The position numbers were made by a program, and so were the translations under genes. The notes below the pieces were generated by a model. The model saw nothing but the letters and a program-made list of their open reading frames with translations, was not told the origin of the DNA and searched no databases. From Serratia symbiotica (lineage in GTDB: Bacteria > Pseudomonadota > Gammaproteobacteria > Enterobacterales > Enterobacteriaceae), in assembly GCF_000821185.2 (NCBI RefSeq), contig NZ_CP050857.1, positions 52,750 to 116,749 of the forward strand: DNA of 64,000 nt, read 5' to 3'. Below, piece by piece: positions 44,861 through 54,300 of this stretch. Within the stretch, counting starts at the first letter, position 1, and each line of letters opens with the position of its first letter.

Positions 44861-45382
44861 TCAGCTCTGGGGATAGGTAAATGTGAATTTCTCGACAAAA
44901 GGAGAAAACCATTGAGGCAACCCGGTTTCCTTGTCCGTATGGCGGGCATATCCTTTTTCATCCGGCGGGGTATATTTCAGGAATACCTTATAAGTCCCCG
45001 GACCTTTCATTTTCACCGAGTGGGCGTAGTGTGCACCATCGGCGGCTGACATAGGCAACATCTGACCGAACTCTATAAAGTCAGCATCACCTACTTTCTG
45101 AACCATATAATCCACGCTCAGGTACGGTATCCATGCATCAGGTGGGAATCCCCACTTGTTATCCTGTGTGGCATGGACATCGGTCTCTAGATGGATGACA
45201 TCCTTTCCCATCACCATTGAGGAAGGCATCGGCTCAGTTTCAATATTCACTAGGTAAGAGGCGGCTATCTCCATACCCTCTTTCTGTACTGGCCCTCCCA
45301 CCGGATATTCTTTTGCGAAAGCGCATTCTGTGGCAGCCAGACCACCCATTATCAACATACCGGCTATTACTTTCATTTTCAT
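44861..45382 (-). CDS. periplasmic iron-binding protein P19/Tpd family
   Basis: 173 residues from ATG 45382. Signal peptide MKMKVIAGMLIMGGLAATEC, cleaved after AFA. Mature part has KEYPVGGPVQKEGMEIAASY, MGKDVIHLETDVHATQDNKW (with a Met and His metal ligand pair), IPYLSVDYMV and DGAHYAHSVKMKGPGTYKVF, all typical of P19, a copper- and iron-binding periplasmic dimer that works with FTR1. Ends WFSPFVEKFTFTYPQS. It lies 26 bp after the FTR1 gene in the same operon. Confidence 0.93.
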   Translation of the reverse strand: MKMKVIAGMLIMGGLAATECAFAKEYPVGGPVQKEGMEIAASYLVNIETEPMPSSMVMGKDVIHLETDVHATQDNKWGFPPDAWIPYLSVDYMVQKVGDADFIEFGQMLPMSAADGAHYAHSVKMKGPGTYKVFLKYTPPDEKGYARHTDKETGLPQWFSPFVEKFTFTYPQS

Positions 45383-45408
45383 AAAGCGAACAATCTCCAT
45401 TTTATTAA

Positions 45409-46221
45409 TTAATGCTGCTCTCGGTGGAGCAAATAAAAACGCAGGAAAAAAATACCGACAAAAACAAGAAACCATGCGCAAAACTGTATTCCTGATGGTG
45501 TTGCGGTATATCCTAGAAGGGTATGAGAAAGAATACCGGCCCAACTGCTGTCAGAAAGAAGGAATGAGGTATCCCATATCTGCCATCCCAGCATCGGTAA
45601 CACATCCACGCTGGCAAGAATACCGGCTGCCTGACTGGCAAGCCCTGCAGCAATAAACATTAGGAGAAGATTGCTGGCGGCAAAAACTGTCCGTAAGGAG
45701 ATAAGTACCAGTCCCGAATATACGCTCCATGAAACAAGTATCCCGAGCAGTACTCCGGTAATACCGCCGACAAGCATGCCAACGCCAGCGCTCCCCGTGG
45801 CTGTCAGGGACAGGCTGTAAAGAAACAGAACAATCTCTGCACCTTCGCGCAGCACGGTGAGAGCAACAAGGATAGCGATGGAATAGTAACCCTGTTTTTC
45901 TGCTATCAGCCTCTCCGCTTCCCGGTAACAGGAGTTGGCGTAGCGTTTTCCGCTGGAAGATATCCACAATACCTGCCACGACAGCATCAAAACGGCAAGC
46001 AGCAGAACGCTTGCGCTGAATATCTCCAGTCCCCGTCCGTCCAGCATACTTTCCAGGTAATCAGTGAATGATGCCATGATAACGGCCCCTCCCATACCAG
46101 CCAACACGCCCGCCAGGACGTGTTTACGGACAGGGACGCCCTTGCAGGCGGCAAGAATAACCGAAATAATTAATCCGGCTTCCAATACCTCTCTGAAAAC
46201 AATGATTAGCGCAGCAAGCAT
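45409..46221 (-). CDS. FTR1-family iron permease
   Basis: 270 residues, seven membrane segments. The two REXXE iron-passage motifs are REVLE (about residues 10-14, in LIIVFREVLEAGLIISVI) and REGAE (about 124-128, in VALTVLREGAEIVLFLYSL). This matches the bacterial FTR1/EfeU branch linked to P19. It starts 4 bp before or after the cupredoxin gene's end on the minus strand, so the genes are coupled. Moves ferric or ferrous iron across the inner membrane. Confidence 0.93.
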   Translation of the reverse strand: MLAALIIVFREVLEAGLIISVILAACKGVPVRKHVLAGVLAGMGGAVIMASFTDYLESMLDGRGLEIFSASVLLLAVLMLSWQVLWISSSGKRYANSCYREAERLIAEKQGYYSIAILVALTVLREGAEIVLFLYSLSLTATGSAGVGMLVGGITGVLLGILVSWSVYSGLVLISLRTVFAASNLLLMFIAAGLASQAAGILASVDVLPMLGWQIWDTSFLLSDSSWAGILSHTLLGYTATPSGIQFCAWFLVFVGIFFLRFYLLHREQH

Positions 46222-46225
46222 AGAT

Positions 46226-46567
46226 TTATTCCTCCCTGACCGTCAGCCAACCGCTGTAACCAGAGATACTGTAATCATCAAAAAAGCGATATTTACCGGG
46301 ACGAAGGGGGCCGGCAAAGACTGAAACAGTGTTTCCCTGTGGTGCTATTTTCTCAAATTTCATATCATAACTTTCCAGTTCGGCGACCCTGCTGCTTCTG
46401 TTTGTCATTCGGATGAGCAGTTTCTTACCGGCGGGAGCAGTCAGCTCCGTTGGTGAGAAGCCGCTATCATTCAGCGTTAATGACATAATCGTGCGTGCTG
46501 ATATTTCAGCGACAGAAGGTAGGGAAAAACAGAGCAGTGATAAGCCCACAGCCAGCAATACGTTCAT
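46226..46567 (-). CDS. periplasmic cupredoxin-like iron-uptake protein (EfeO N-terminal type)
   Basis: 113 residues from ATG 46567 (MNVLLAVGLSLLCFSLPSVA signal peptide). The beta-barrel domain has SLTLNDSGFSPTELTAPAGK, IRMTNRSSRVAELESYDM, then FAGPLRPGKYRFFDDYSISG. This is the EfeO/cupredoxin_1 type that occurs in front of FTR1 genes. Starts the operon that continues with FTR1, P19 and the NqrB-like gene. A Fur-like box lies 65 bp upstream. A longer reading from 46645 would add 26 residues without a signal-like start. Confidence 0.85.
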   Translation of the reverse strand: MNVLLAVGLSLLCFSLPSVAEISARTIMSLTLNDSGFSPTELTAPAGKKLLIRMTNRSSRVAELESYDMKFEKIAPQGNTVSVFAGPLRPGKYRFFDDYSISGYSGWLTVREE

Positions 46568-46631
46568 CTTAATCAATCCATAAATGCAAATCTGCGTTAG
46601 TGTGCCTCCATGTATGAGATGTTGACAAGTA

Positions 46632-46650
46632 AAAATCATTATCATTTGAC
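46632..46650 (-). promoter_or_regulatory. Fur box upstream of the iron operon
   Basis: Minus strand reads AATGATAATGATTTTTACTT, a close fit to the GATAATGATAATCATTATC consensus. Fur with iron would repress the four-gene operon. Position and match support it; no binding data. Confidence 0.75.
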
Positions 46651-46659
46651 TCTTATAAA

Positions 46660-46755
46660 GAGCCTGTATGCGACAAACCTGCGAAGCCCTGCAACCTGCC
46701 GCATCGGCGGTTTCGCGGACACTGAGCTTTTTACCTGCCGGTAGTACAGGACTTT
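46660..46755 (-). pseudogene. C-terminal fragment of a serine resolvase
   Basis: Minus strand reads PAGKKLSVRETADAAGCRAS, QVCRIQAL, the HTH end of a resolvase. The rest of the gene is absent. Confidence 0.5.
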
Positions 46756-46772
46756 CTGGTGACGTTCACGTA

Positions 46773-46810
46773 GGGGTTTGAGGGTCAATGGAACGAAAAC
46801 GTACGTTAAG
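46773..46810 (+). repeat. Tn3-type terminal inverted repeat
   Basis: Starts GGGGTTTGAGGGTCAATGGA and ends GAAAACGTACGTTAAG. This is close to the Tn1/Tn2/Tn3 repeat, whose inner part I recall as GGAACGAAAACTCACGTTAAG. A second relative is at 58747-58784. No transposase accompanies it. Confidence 0.75.
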
Positions 46811-46922
46811 GAGATAATTCATTGTTTAAATTGAAATTTAGGGAGTGTTAGAAATTCAGCACTGCTGCTAAGATCAGCCGTGCTGATAGGTATTGCTACC
46901 ATTTTTGCCAGTAACGCTAGCC

Positions 46923-47057
46923 ATGAATGTATTCAAAGACCGACATTTCAGTCGTGACATTATTCTGTGGGCGGTACGCTGGTACAGCAAATACGGCATC
47001 AGTTACCGCTAAATGTAGGAGATGCTGGCTGAGCGCGGTGTCAGTGTTAACCATTGG
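46923..47057 (+). pseudogene. IS26-like (IS6 family) transposase 5' relic
   Basis: Reads MNVFKDRHFSRDIILWAVRW, YSKYGISYR, then a stop, then EMLAERGVSVNHW. IS26 TnpA begins almost the same. The stop replaces one codon and the rest is missing. Confidence 0.75.
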
Positions 47058-47084
47058 GGTTTTGGAAGTAATGAAACACTAAAC

Positions 47085-47205
47085 GCCGTTAATCGGTCAT
47101 TTTAAATAGCCAAAAATAAAATAGCCAATTTACATCGTGGGTTGCCATTTTTAGCCACCTCTTTTACGATAGCCAAATTAACTATACTCATTTTGGCTAT
47201 CGTAA
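47085..47205. promoter_or_regulatory. ATAGCCAA repeats and res/operator palindrome before a resolvase
   Basis: ATAGCCAA occurs at about 47107, 47127 and 47170. The stretch ends in a perfect 12-bp dyad ACGATAGCCAAA ... TTTGGCTATCGT (47166-47203) that stops two bases before the resolvase ATG. It is likely both the recombination site and the autoregulatory operator. Confidence 0.6.
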
Positions 47206-47829
47206 ATGAAAATTGCTCGCATCTATGAAAGAGTCAGCACAGCTGAACAGGACTTAACCCGCCAGGCAGGTATCGAGAAGATGGCCGTGGCCAGTGGTTT
47301 CTATATCGCGGGCATTTACCGGGAAAAAGCATCGGGAGCCAGGGCTGACAGACCAGAGCTTCTCCGTATGATTGCCGATCTTCAGCCAGGCGATGTGGTG
47401 ATAGCTGAAAAAATTGACCGTATCAGCCGCCTCCCTCTTCCTGAAGCTGAAAAACTGATTGCTTCCATTAGAGACAAAGGTGCCCGGCTGGCCATTCCCG
47501 GCATTGTGGATTTGTCCGAACTCGTGGCAGAAAATGATGGTGTATCTCGTATTGTCCTTGAATCTGTTCAGGAGCTGTTACTGAAAGTTGCTCTTCAGAC
47601 TGCCCGCGATGATTACGAAATACGACGTGAAAGACAGCGGCAGGGAGTTCAACTCGCCAAAGTCGCAGGCAAGTACGCAGGCAGAAAGGCCGACCTCGTA
47701 ACCCACGAACGTATCATTACCCTCCGGCAGTCCGGGCTAACAATTGAACGTACAGCAACGCTGGCTGGATGCAGCATCAGTCAGGTCAAACGCATCTGGG
47801 CAATCCATCAGTCGCAAAAGAATTCGTGA
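47206..47829 (+). CDS. serine recombinase (resolvase family)
   Basis: 207 residues. The catalytic start is MKIARIYERVSTAEQDLTRQ, with Ser at about residue 11, then YREKASGARADRPELLRMIA and AEKIDRISRLPLPEAEKLI. The C-terminus has GVQLAKVAGKYAGRKADLVT and HTH LTIERTATLAGCSISQVKRI. It differs from the two Tn3-type resolvases. It may be a plasmid or transposon resolvase of the ParA/Tn5053-like group; no linked transposase remains. Its ATG has no separate ribosome-binding site beyond the palindrome. Confidence 0.85.
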   Translation: MKIARIYERVSTAEQDLTRQAGIEKMAVASGFYIAGIYREKASGARADRPELLRMIADLQPGDVVIAEKIDRISRLPLPEAEKLIASIRDKGARLAIPGIVDLSELVAENDGVSRIVLESVQELLLKVALQTARDDYEIRRERQRQGVQLAKVAGKYAGRKADLVTHERIITLRQSGLTIERTATLAGCSISQVKRIWAIHQSQKNS

Positions 47830-48020
47830 TTCAGAGCATTCACCAAGGATTGTTCGATATACCAGTTAGGGTTCCACGCCCAAATCGCTAAAAATCCCGT
47901 CAGACAGGCAAATACCGGATAAATAATGTGATGCATCACATTACTTATTGTAGTGGCACACTGAATTTGGCCACCTGAACAGAGGTGATATGCTCACCTC
48001 AGGACATTACAGGTGCTTCA

Positions 48021-49189
<1,169 letters not shown>

Positions 49190-49197
49190 CCACTACA

Positions 49198-49610
49198 TCC
49201 ACTACAGGTCGCTTCTGCCGATGGCGCTTATGACACAAAACTTTGCCATGACGAGCGGCGGCGAAAAAAAATCAAGGCGCTTATCCCGCCGCGAACCCGG
49301 GCGGGTTACTGGGCGGCGGAGTATGCGGACAGAAATCAGGCAGAGGCTTACCGGGAGCAATGCTTACTGGAAATGGCACACGGCTTATAACCGGCGGTCG
49401 GTGGCCGAAACGGCGATGTACCGGGTTAAACAACTGTTCGGTGGGCACCTGACGCTGCGTGACTACGATGCGCAGGTTGGTGAGGCTATGGCCATGATCC
49501 GTGCCTTAAACAAAATGACGCGTGCAGGGATGCCAGAAAGTGTGCGGATTGCCTGAGTAGGTCAGTGACGGGAGGCGCTTTTATCTAAATCCGATTTATT
49601 CAACAAAGCC
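49198..49610 (+). mobile_element. IS903-like 3' fragment
   Basis: Begins GGTCGCTTCTGCCGATGGCG just after the IS911 end and runs to the right repeat CGATTTATTCAACAAAGCC. It encodes the C-terminal third of the transposase in broken frames (YNRRSVAETAMYRVKQLFGG, then RALNKMTRAGMPESVRIA). The same segment is at 53357-53768 in a fuller copy. An A8 run here versus A6 there marks one of the frame differences. Confidence 0.88.
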
Positions 49611-49707
49611 GCGTAACGGATGTAAAATTTAGATATAAATAAAATTATCAATCATTGTGCTACACTATAAAAAACTTATTATCCTTGTAATTTAATGCGG
49701 GGTTTTT

Positions 49708-49863
49708 ATGAGTACTTTTAAAAAATTAATAACTGTCATATTGCTTGCTAGCTCTGTGTTGTCTGCTGCTGCATATGCCGAAGAAGAGATTGTACCTATC
49801 TTCTGCATCGGCGACGAAGTTCCGAAGGAGATTGATGGCACCTGGTATTGTGTTGAGAGTTAA
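49708..49863 (+). CDS. small secreted two-cysteine peptide (51 aa)
   Basis: MSTFKKLITVILLASSVLSA signal peptide, cleaved after AYA, then a 26-residue mature peptide with EIVPIFCIGDEVPKEIDGTW and YCVES. Pattern P-I-x-C-x-x-x-E-V ... G-T-W-x-C-V aligns with the peptide at 42634-42798. It has its own terminator shared with the converging autotransporter gene. GCGGGG before the ATG is a weak ribosome-binding site. Function unknown; it could be a periplasmic or exported regulator, bacteriocin-like peptide or immunity protein. Confidence 0.65.
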   Translation: MSTFKKLITVILLASSVLSAAAYAEEEIVPIFCIGDEVPKEIDGTWYCVES

Positions 49864-49913
49864 TGATTATTAGCATGGCTTTCTGCGCTTTAACAAAAAT
49901 TTGAGTGTTCTTT

Positions 49914-49943
49914 AAAAACTCCCCGTCCTTAATAAAGGCGGGG
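49914..49943. terminator. bidirectional terminator between converging genes
   Basis: CCCCGTCCTT-AATA-AAGGCGGGG with AAAAACT on one side and AATCTCTTAAAAG on the other. It serves the peptide gene on the plus strand and the autotransporter on the minus strand. Confidence 0.75.
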
Positions 49944-49958
49944 AATCTCTTAAAAGTT

Positions 49959-52436
49959 CTAGAACCGATACCTCAAGCCCAAGGTACCTTCAGTATCATT
50001 GTAGCCTTTACCACTCAGTTGTTGGGTCACACTTGCCCATACACTCAAGTTGCGGTTTAGTTTTCCTTCTACACCCGCTTTCATCTCAAGCGTATTGTGT
50101 CCGCCATCCACACCAACCTGCTCATCGTTCATCCGCACCCCGTCATTTTTACTGTTATAAACCCAGTTTGCTTCAATGAAAGGCCGGAAATTCGCCTTAT
50201 CGTTGTCTTTTAGGCTTCTGTTATCCAGATACGCCCGCAGGCCCAGCCTCGTTAGCACGTTGTCTGAGCCGGTACCCTGGACATCTGTACCGTTCTGCTC
50301 GGTGTGGTCATTCGCCTTGACGCCCACCCAGATAACCTGTGCATGCGGCTGCAACCAGATGCTGTTTTCTCTTTCCTTTTGGGTCAAAAAGGTAGCCAGA
50401 TGCTGGCTGTAGCCGATCTCAAGTGAGGCGCTCAGACTGCGACTTTTGTAAGTCTCCGGTGATAAATCCTCCCCTTTCACCTCATTGTTGAACCAGCCAT
50501 GCTGTAGCCAACTGTCTATGAACAAACCGGATTTGTCAGACCAGTTCTGATACCAGGTCCCGTAAAGCCCAGTACTGTAACCACTCACACTGTTCTTTGC
50601 GCCATGATCGGTAAGGTGGTTGTGCGTGCTACCATGTTGGACGGCATAGCCACCCATGACGCCCAGCACGGCCTTACCGCCCTTCCCTGACTCCCACGTC
50701 AAAACGTCGCCACCGATCTGCATGACATAGCGTTTGGCTGTTGTCGTATTCTGTCCATCAGACAGTTCGGTCTTATTTCGTCCACCTTCGTTACGTATCC
50801 ACATTGAGGTTGTGTGGATCCCCGCAGATCTGTCGTGCAGTGAGACATTAAAGAGTGAGCGGGATGCCTTCAAGTTATCCGTATAGGCACCTGTTTCCGG
50901 ACGTACCATTAGCGCTGGTTCCGCATCCTCCGGTAAATCTGGCGTTAACGGCACGACAACAGTGGGTTCGTTCGGAACAGTGGGATTGGGCTGTGGGATG
51001 GCGCTAGTCAGATACCAGCCCTTGTCGTCAGCCGGGTCGGCCAGGCTGCCTTTATGCAAACTATAGTCATAGGCGCCGGCCACTACGCGGTTGCCCAGGA
51101 TGAAAATACCATCGGATTTGCCCCCTACGGATACCACTTGAATACCTCTCAGCGTCTGTGCCCCTGAACCATTCTCATTGAAAATGTTTAGGATACTGCT
51201 GCCCGTAGTGTCACCGGTGATGACCAGTTTGTCGGTCAGGGAGTCATCATCGGCCAGTACGCTGCCCAACGAGATGACGCTACCTTCAGTCCCAGTATAG
51301 TTTCCATTGATGGTGAGAGTATTACCGGCACTATAGCTGGTAGGGTTAAGTACAATTTTCCCGCTATTCACCATATCCCCGGAAAGAGTTGCACTCAGGT
51401 ATTGCTGGTCACCCATTATCAGGGTGCCACTATTGGTTAGATTACCGCTCAGGATACTGTCGCTGTTCATCACCAGGGTGCCCGCGTTACTGAAAGCATC
51501 GTCCTGCGTAGCCAGTGCATGCCAATCGGCCTCTTGCGATACGATGAGTGTGCTGCCTGATGCCACAGCAATATTATCCGCGTAGACCGAACCATCCGCT
51601 GTGTATGACGCTGATTCAGTGTTATCACCCACGGCCACCTTACTGCCATGGCCAACACTGACATCCTTATCACCATTCCAGGAAATAACCCCACCAACTT
51701 TTGCACTGTCACCTGCGAAAATCAGCTTGGCACTACCAAGCGCAACATTGCCGGTAATGGTGCCATAGTTGATGATACCGCCAGTCATTGTTCCTGTATT
51801 GGTCAGGCTATCCAGCTGACCCTGGTTGACTGCCGCGTATTGCCCCCCGGATAGCGTACCATTATTCGTCAAACTCCCAATATATCCGTCGCTCAGGTTG
51901 ATGATAGCGGCTGTTTTGCCTTCTATCATACCGGTATCAGAGTTTGAAATTATATTGAGTGTTCCGGAGTTCCAAATCTCAGCGTCAGCCCCCGTGGCGC
52001 TGCCTTCATTTTGCAGGGTGCCACTTATCGTACCTTCGTTATACAACATAGCGGCATCGCCGGAAAAATGCCCCATCTGGTTATAAAAGTCGGTGAGGCC
52101 CCCGGTATTGCTAATGTGGTAAAACACCGCTCCTTGTGACACCAAATTCTGTGGACTTCTCTCTACTTTACAGACAGTACAACTGGTGGTGGTGAACTGT
52201 TTGTAGTTCGACTCGAGAGGGGCGAGGATATTGAACCCCGAATTACCATTTAGATTCACGACGGGTATATCTTCCTCATCTGTTGCTATAAATGGCAAGC
52301 CTTGCCCACCTCTTACGTTAACTAGGTACCTTATAATATCCTTATTTCTAGTGGTTCCTGGAGTAATATGTGCTATCCCGCCTGCTACAGAGTAATAAGC
52401 ACTATTAGGTAATTCTGGTGGGGGATAATAATTCAA
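49959..52436 (-). CDS. AIDA/pertactin-like autotransporter without a visible signal peptide
   Basis: 825 residues. The passenger is built of short beta-helical repeats rich in N, G, T, S (LTNNGTLSGGQYAAVNQGQL, then LTNTGTMTGGIINYGTITGN). A proline linker (QPNPTVPNEPTVVVPLTPDL) precedes the barrel, which has TTAKRYVMQIGGDVLTW and ends LGLRYRF. The frame begins with TTG 52436 behind a strong GGAGGTG; no in-frame start lies further upstream. The N-terminus (MNYYPPPELPNSAYYSVAGG) is not hydrophobic, so the usual signal peptide appears to have been lost, and secretion is doubtful. Confidence 0.85.
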   Translation of the reverse strand: MNYYPPPELPNSAYYSVAGGIAHITPGTTRNKDIIRYLVNVRGGQGLPFIATDEEDIPVVNLNGNSGFNILAPLESNYKQFTTTSCTVCKVERSPQNLVSQGAVFYHISNTGGLTDFYNQMGHFSGDAAMLYNEGTISGTLQNEGSATGADAEIWNSGTLNIISNSDTGMIEGKTAAIINLSDGYIGSLTNNGTLSGGQYAAVNQGQLDSLTNTGTMTGGIINYGTITGNVALGSAKLIFAGDSAKVGGVISWNGDKDVSVGHGSKVAVGDNTESASYTADGSVYADNIAVASGSTLIVSQEADWHALATQDDAFSNAGTLVMNSDSILSGNLTNSGTLIMGDQQYLSATLSGDMVNSGKIVLNPTSYSAGNTLTINGNYTGTEGSVISLGSVLADDDSLTDKLVITGDTTGSSILNIFNENGSGAQTLRGIQVVSVGGKSDGIFILGNRVVAGAYDYSLHKGSLADPADDKGWYLTSAIPQPNPTVPNEPTVVVPLTPDLPEDAEPALMVRPETGAYTDNLKASRSLFNVSLHDRSAGIHTTSMWIRNEGGRNKTELSDGQNTTTAKRYVMQIGGDVLTWESGKGGKAVLGVMGGYAVQHGSTHNHLTDHGAKNSVSGYSTGLYGTWYQNWSDKSGLFIDSWLQHGWFNNEVKGEDLSPETYKSRSLSASLEIGYSQHLATFLTQKERENSIWLQPHAQVIWVGVKANDHTEQNGTDVQGTGSDNVLTRLGLRAYLDNRSLKDNDKANFRPFIEANWVYNSKNDGVRMNDEQVGVDGGHNTLEMKAGVEGKLNRNLSVWASVTQQLSGKGYNDTEGTLGLRYRF

Positions 52437-52677
52437 GTAACACCTCCAAATAAAACTTATTTTATGTGGATATCATAGGTTTTAATAGGATATAAATAAG
52501 CCCTAAAATATCCTTATGTCTGGAGTGATTGCTATTATATTACCGCTGCTCTTGGCCTGAATGAGGTGCTCGGGTAGTCTACCTAACCTACCGACTTACC
52601 CGCCGCATCTGTGAATAATCATCCCAGAATATGGTCTGAGCTTAAGTGTGTCTCACTTCCAGTAGTACAATATTAGT

Positions 52678-53768
52678 GGCTTTGCTGAATAAATCGAACT
52701 TTTTCGGAGTTGAAGGGGCTTTGTTGAATAAATCGAACTTTTGGCCGTAGTCAGGATCAGATCACCACACTCCTGATCCTGCAGCGATATCCCGTGGCAA
52801 AACAAAAGTTCAAAATCACCCACTGGGCTACCTACAACAAGGCGCTCATCAATCGGGGCTCACTGACATTCTGGCTTGATGAGTCGGCCATTCAGGCCTG
52901 GTATGACGACCCCAACACGTCTTCACGTGGTCGTCCTCAACGCTATTCTGAGCTCGCTATTTCCACCGTACTGATGCTCAAACGCGTCTTTCACCTCACA
53001 CTACGCACCGCTCAGGGATTCATTGATTCCATTTTTACCTTAATGAAGCTCCCGCTCCGTTGCCCAGATTATTCCTGCGTCAGCAGGCGGGCTAAGTCTG
53101 TCTGTATCCCTTTCAAAAACACCACGCGCGGCGAGATTGCCCATCTCGTTATCGATTCCACCGGCTTAAAAGTCTTCGGTGAAGGCGAATGGAAGGTGAA
53201 AAAGCACGGTCAGGAAAAGCGCCGCGTCTGGCGGAAATTGCACCTTGCGGTGGACGCCGGTACGCATGAGGTTATCTGCGCTGACCTGTCACTGAATAAT
53301 GTGACTGACGCAGAGGCATTCCCGGAACTTATTCGTCAGACCCACCGGAAAGTTAAGGTCGCTTCTGCCGATGGCGCTTATGACACAAAACTTTGCCATG
53401 ACGAGCTGCGGCGAAAAAATCAAGGCACTTATCCCGCCGCGAACCCGGGCGGGTTACTGGGCGGCGGAGTATGCGGACAGAAATCAGGCGGTGGCCAGGC
53501 AGAGGCTTACCGGGAGCAATGCTTACTGGAAATGGCACACGGCTTATAACCGGCGGTCGGTGGCCGAAACGGCGATGTACCGGGTTAAACAACTGTTCGG
53601 TGGGCACCTGACGCTGCGTGACTACGATGCGCAGGTTGGTGAGGCTATGGCATGATCCGTGCCTTAAACAAAATGACGCGTGCAGGGATGCCAGAAAGTG
53701 TGCGGATTGCCTGAGTAGGTCAGTGACGGGAGGCGCTTTTATCTAAATCCGATTTATTCAACAAAGCC
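52678..53768 (+). mobile_element. IS903-like element (IS5 family) with a duplicated left end
   Basis: Left terminal repeat GGCTTTGTTGAATAAATCGA at 52717 and right end inverted to 53768, giving 1052 bp. A second, slightly diverged left end (GGCTTTGCTGAATAAATCGA) lies 39 bp earlier at 52678, evidence of an earlier nested copy. No target duplication identified. Confidence 0.88.
52794..53714 (+). pseudogene. IS903-like transposase with two frameshifts
   Basis: Reads MAKQKFKITHWATYNKALIN, the DDE parts LVIDSTGLKVFGEGEWKVKK and VASADGAYDTKLCHDELRRK, then shifts frame at an A6 run near 53412 (other copy has A8). It resumes as ALIPPRTRAGYWAAEYADRN and YNRRSVAETAMYRVKQLFGG, and shifts again at GGCATGATCC near 53649. 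It ends PESVRIA. Inactive as it stands unless the shifts are sequencing errors. Confidence 0.85.
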
Positions 53769-53845
53769 GGTGTACGCCCAAAACCTGGATTTTTTTGCAG
53801 CTAGTTTCGGCTGGGACTGCCTTACAAATCAGATGGTCATAGCTT

Positions 53846-53883
53846 TGGTGACGGAATTTTCTGGGTTTCCGGCGTAGAACCCG
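53846..53883 (-). repeat. Tn3-type terminal inverted repeat, right end
   Basis: Read inward from 53883: CGGGTTCTACGCCGGAAACC, with 32 of 38 positions matching the inward-facing repeat at 37666. The flanking 5 bp differ (ACTGC and GATTT). Confidence 0.7.
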
Positions 53884-53998
53884 GATTTTACCGCCCAACA
53901 GGAAGCGCTGGTAAGACTGGGCGTCTCCCTGGACCGGATTTACCTTGACAAAGGGCTAACGGGGTCAAACCGGCAGAGGCCTGGTCTGGAAATGAAAG
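53884..53998 (+). pseudogene. N-terminal fragment of a serine resolvase
   Basis: Reads FTAQQEALVRLGVSLDRIYL, DKGLTGSNRQRPGLEMKA, the conserved early part of resolvase/invertase catalytic domains, lacking the catalytic Ser region. It is joined at 53992 to an IS6-like end. Confidence 0.65.
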
Positions 53999-54075
53999 CG
54001 TTTCGAATGAGAGACATGGGCAGGTAACAACATAAAAAACATTTTATCTAACAACGCCTTAATGCGACAGAGTCC
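53992..54075 (-). mobile_element. IS6-like left-end relic
   Basis: About 84 bp matching, inverted, the left end of the IS6-like element at 18973-19055 (GGACTCTGTCGCATTAAGGC). Only the terminal repeat and first codons of the transposase remain. Confidence 0.8.
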
Positions 54076-54300
54076 AAATTTGTCCTAAGTCAGGTCGGTA
54101 CGTACTAGGCATTATCAATGAAATATCTGAATGTTTAGATATAATAAAAATATTATACTAACGTCCATCAGAAAGACGAATATTTCTGGTATAGTTTCAA
54201 GTACACTGCGGAAAAAAACCATCAGGTGTTCAATGAAAAGCCGCGATTTACTCAGAGAGTCATGTAAATTTTTTAACGGGACTATTTTTTAGTAAAACAT
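54076..54300. other. AT-rich upstream region of the serine-protease autotransporter
   Basis: Contains TAGATATAATAAAAATATTATAC and TTCTGGTATAGTTTCAAG, either of which could hold a -10 element. No gene. The start codon of the next gene follows TTTTTAGTAAAACAT with no clear purine-rich ribosome site. Confidence 0.45.
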
